Virus record (IMG/VR): IMGVR_UViG_3300017917_002948
Coordinates: 1-63,577 of that record
Source of the DNA: a virus
Strand: one strand, 5' to 3'
Length of the DNA: 63,577 nucleotides
Within the stretch, counting starts at the first letter, position 1. The number at the start of each line of letters is the position of its first letter. The notes under the pieces were generated by a model. It was not told the DNA's origin. It did no database searches and was given only the letters and a program-made list of their open reading frames with translations. Both the position numbers and the translations under genes were made by a program. This document shows positions 61,574 to 63,577 of the stretch, piece by piece.

Positions 61574-62443
61574 TTAAAATATGTATCTTATAGTGTTCCA
61601 ATCAATAATTGAGTTGTGTAAATCTGTCCAATCTTTAATATACCCTGCTTTAAGTCTATAATTGTATCGTATATTCTCTCCACCATATTGAGATGTTTTA
61701 GTTTCTTGAATATCTGGTTTCCATAATAACTCTTCACCAGTAAGATTCTCTTGTAAATTAGAGTAATGCTTTGTAGCGTTATGAGTAAGAAATATAACCT
61801 CAGCTTTGACTACATCCTTATGTCTCACCACATCGTTTACATGTTGAAACAATAACTTATACTCATCTAACCAACCATCTGTAACTATAACAGGACTAAA
61901 GTTTATATGCACATCATATCCTGCTTCTATGAATGTATCTATTGCCTGTATTCTGCTCTCAATAGAACTTGTTTTAGGCTCTAATAAATCAGCATATTTT
62001 TGAGGCATAAGACTGTATCTGATTCTAATCTTCTGCTCAGGATTATAATCCAACAACATAGGATTCACATACTTAGTAGCAAATGAGCCCATAGCTACCG
62101 GATGATCCTTAAAGAAATCAAATATCTTTCTCCATTCATGAAACTTAGCGTGAAGTGCAAAATCCTCATTACAGGATATATCATAGGTTGTGTAGACAGG
62201 ATGAGTTTGATTAGGTTTAGAAACAGGAGTAAAATAAGCATGATTGTTAATAGCTGTAAGAATGTCCATTGGATTAGTAGCAACTGTCAATCCTTCAGAT
62301 TTATGACGTTTCATATAACAGTATGTACAATTATACAAACAACCATAACCAAATGAAGGACTGATGAAATCTGTGCTTCTACCAGATTCTCTAATCAACA
62401 TTTCTTTTCTTACAACTTTTTCAATTATTGCTGCTTTTTCCAT
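61574..62443 (-). CDS. Radical SAM protein, spore photoproduct lyase-like
   Basis: This 289-residue protein carries CX3CX2C (C35, C39, C42 in GCLYNCTYCYMKRH), which binds the 4Fe-4S cluster and S-adenosylmethionine. YDISCNEDFALHAKFHEW places C91 where spore photoproduct lyases have the hydrogen-donor cysteine. RIRYSLMP, IEAGYDVHINFSPV and EYKLLFQHV also follow that family. The known enzyme repairs thymine dimers of the spore-photoproduct type without light. Whether this one repairs phage DNA or acts on a base or peptide is open. It overlaps the upstream gene by 19 nt. Confidence 0.8.
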   Translation of the reverse strand: MEKAAIIEKVVRKEMLIRESGRSTDFISPSFGYGCLYNCTYCYMKRHKSEGLTVATNPMDILTAINNHAYFTPVSKPNQTHPVYTTYDISCNEDFALHAKFHEWRKIFDFFKDHPVAMGSFATKYVNPMLLDYNPEQKIRIRYSLMPQKYADLLEPKTSSIESRIQAIDTFIEAGYDVHINFSPVIVTDGWLDEYKLLFQHVNDVVRHKDVVKAEVIFLTHNATKHYSNLQENLTGEELLWKPDIQETKTSQYGGENIRYNYRLKAGYIKDWTDLHNSIIDWNTIRYIF

Positions 62444-62628
62444 TTCTCAAACTCTTTTATTATATAATCAACAGGTGCCTCAGGAGTACACATTTCTTTG
62501 CTGAAGTTAAGTAAATCAACTTGTTGTTGATACTCTTTTTCTTTAGCTTTCTTGAGTATACCATACCAAGCAAACTTGTCTTTAGGTTCTTCCCAAAGTT
62601 TATGAAATAACCATTCAACTACTGTCAT
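62425..62628 (-). CDS. Hypothetical small protein
   Basis: This 67-residue protein is Trp/Lys/Glu-rich and helical (WLFHKLWEEPKDKFAWYGIL), like small phage proteins without known role. It overlaps the radical SAM gene by 19 nt and the next upstream gene by 4 nt. Confidence 0.55.
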   Translation of the reverse strand: MTVVEWLFHKLWEEPKDKFAWYGILKKAKEKEYQQQVDLLNFSKEMCTPEAPVDYIIKEFEKWKKQQ

Positions 62629-63275
62629 TCTGTATCTTTTATAAGTTCATGATACTTAGGTTTCAATACTTCATAGTAATAGTTTACTGATCGTTGACCT
62701 GCTTTATTGTAAACAGTATAAACTAAAGGAAACTTTTTAATACACTCTTTAATTCTCTCCTCTTTTGGTAGTCTTTTATCAGTATGCTTTCTATAATACA
62801 ACCAACCACACCAATAATGGTCTGGATGGTCATGTCCAATCATAATAGCTATTTGATAACCAAAAAATACAAATGAATATACAGGTCCATACTCATATCT
62901 ATAATCTGTATTTGACCATTTAGTTTTATATCCAAGACCACATGAACTAAATCCTATCTTTAAATCAACATGTTTAGTATGATTTGCATAAGAATTATAC
63001 AATTGTTCATAGGTTTTTACAGGTACTTTACTATCAGGATTTTCTTCTATGTACTTGTTAAACTTAGCAAGTTCTTTTATAGCAGCTTCATGCTTATCTT
63101 TATGAGTAAGCTTAACCCATTTTCTAGGATGAAAATAAGGTACACCTACTTTTGTTTTACCTGCATAAAACCTTACTTGAGGTAATACAAATGGAGTAAA
63201 TAGAATTTTAATCCATTTGAATTTCCATTCAAATCTTAGTCTTATGTAATTAAACATGTTTTTAAAAAGATTCAT
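62625..63275 (-). CDS. Hypothetical conserved phage protein
   Basis: This 216-residue protein is basic and aromatic-rich. IGFSSCGLGYKTKWSNTDYR followed by GPVYSFVFFGYQIAI is a pattern I recall from hypothetical proteins of large phages. The N-terminus (MNLFKNMFNYIRLRFEW) could lie on a membrane. No enzyme motif is seen. It shares ATGA with the truncated gene before it. Confidence 0.6.
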   Translation of the reverse strand: MNLFKNMFNYIRLRFEWKFKWIKILFTPFVLPQVRFYAGKTKVGVPYFHPRKWVKLTHKDKHEAAIKELAKFNKYIEENPDSKVPVKTYEQLYNSYANHTKHVDLKIGFSSCGLGYKTKWSNTDYRYEYGPVYSFVFFGYQIAIMIGHDHPDHYWCGWLYYRKHTDKRLPKEERIKECIKKFPLVYTVYNKAGQRSVNYYYEVLKPKYHELIKDTE

Positions 63276-63577
63276 AAGTTTATTTTTGATTTGACTAATT
63301 GTTTTAAATTCCTTTTATCTATAATTACATACAAATTATCAGAAGATTTATTATTACTTATATTCCACACATCATTAAAAGATAGACATGATTTATGACA
63401 TATTAAATAATTTTCAGCAGCTTTTTTAGTTGAGAAAAATATTCTTCTTGGAAATAATTCTTTAATTTTATCTGATGCAGTCCAAACAAATATATCATTA
63501 ACTAAATATGGTTTATTTTCTATTGAAAATACTTTATCATTTTCAAATATTTCTACGCCATCTTCTGATATAAATAA
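63272..63577 (-). CDS. Hypothetical protein, 5'-truncated at window edge
   Basis: The frame runs from the right edge of the window to a TGA at 63272, 101 codons, with no start inside. Residues include VNDIFVWTASDKIKELFP, then FFSTKKAAENYLICH near the middle. The Y/N/K-rich composition is as in the neighbouring genes. The stop overlaps the next start by ATGA. No family is recognised. Confidence 0.5.
   Translation of the reverse strand, partial: LFISEDGVEIFENDKVFSIENKPYLVNDIFVWTASDKIKELFPRRIFFSTKKAAENYLICHKSCLSFNDVWNISNNKSSDNLYVIIDKRNLKQLVKSKINL

Overview
The window is a piece of a large, AT-rich, tailed double-stranded DNA phage genome of the crAss-like (Crassvirales) type, whose hosts are Bacteroidota. 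The main evidence is a 5,024-residue virion protein carrying the DFDID catalytic motif of crAss-like phage RNA polymerases, preceded by neck/ring-like, IHF-like, muzzle-like and cargo-like proteins in the order typical of that group. On the other strand lies a replication block with family B DNA polymerase, DnaB-like helicase, Toprim primase, flap exonuclease, RusA-like resolvase and uracil-DNA glycosylase. Genes end in TAA, TGA and sometimes TAG and read cleanly in the standard code, so the TAG recoding known in some crAss-like phages is not needed here. Terminase, portal and major capsid genes lie outside the window. No tRNA, CRISPR array or insertion sequence was seen.

Plus strand, 1-38,513: a collagen-like fibre or adhesin (partial), a second fibre-associated protein, a spanin-like membrane protein, a NUMOD1-metallophosphoesterase cassette with its own promoter-like motif and terminator, the neck/ring and IHF-like genes, the muzzle-like protein, three cargo or ejection proteins with cell-wall hydrolase and zincin domains, and two giant genes. 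The 5,024-residue protein holds a superfamily 1 helicase, a zincin and the RNA polymerase. The 1,499-residue protein holds another zincin and a PD-(D/E)XK nuclease. These proteins are probably packaged in the capsid and injected, so that early genes can be transcribed by the phage enzyme. A bidirectional terminator at 38,527-38,547 separates this arm from the convergent minus-strand arm.

Minus strand, 63,577-38,554 (read right to left): small hypothetical genes, a radical SAM protein resembling spore photoproduct lyase, a class I glutamine amidotransferase, a nucleotidyltransferase-like protein, a helix-turn-helix protein and DNA polymerase. Next comes an eight-gene cluster (54,815-46,200) with two amidoligases, an ATP-grasp ligase, two class II glutamine amidotransferases, a gamma-glutamylcyclotransferase-like enzyme and two unknown proteins. 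After it come the helicase, nucleotide hydrolase, RecT-like, ssDNA-binding-like, primase, resolvase, exonuclease and UDG genes. Most neighbouring genes overlap by a few bases, as expected for translationally coupled operons.

Two things stand out. First, an 80-nt GC-rich segment (18,464-18,543), bounded by a 7-nt direct repeat and containing hairpins, interrupts what would otherwise be one continuous gene joining a virion protein to an M15-type peptidase. Its exact removal restores the frame, which suggests translational bypassing, frameshifting or a tiny mobile insert. Second, the amidoligase cluster looks like a peptide-bond-forming pathway of unknown product, and its proteins appear to share a small SH3-like accessory module.
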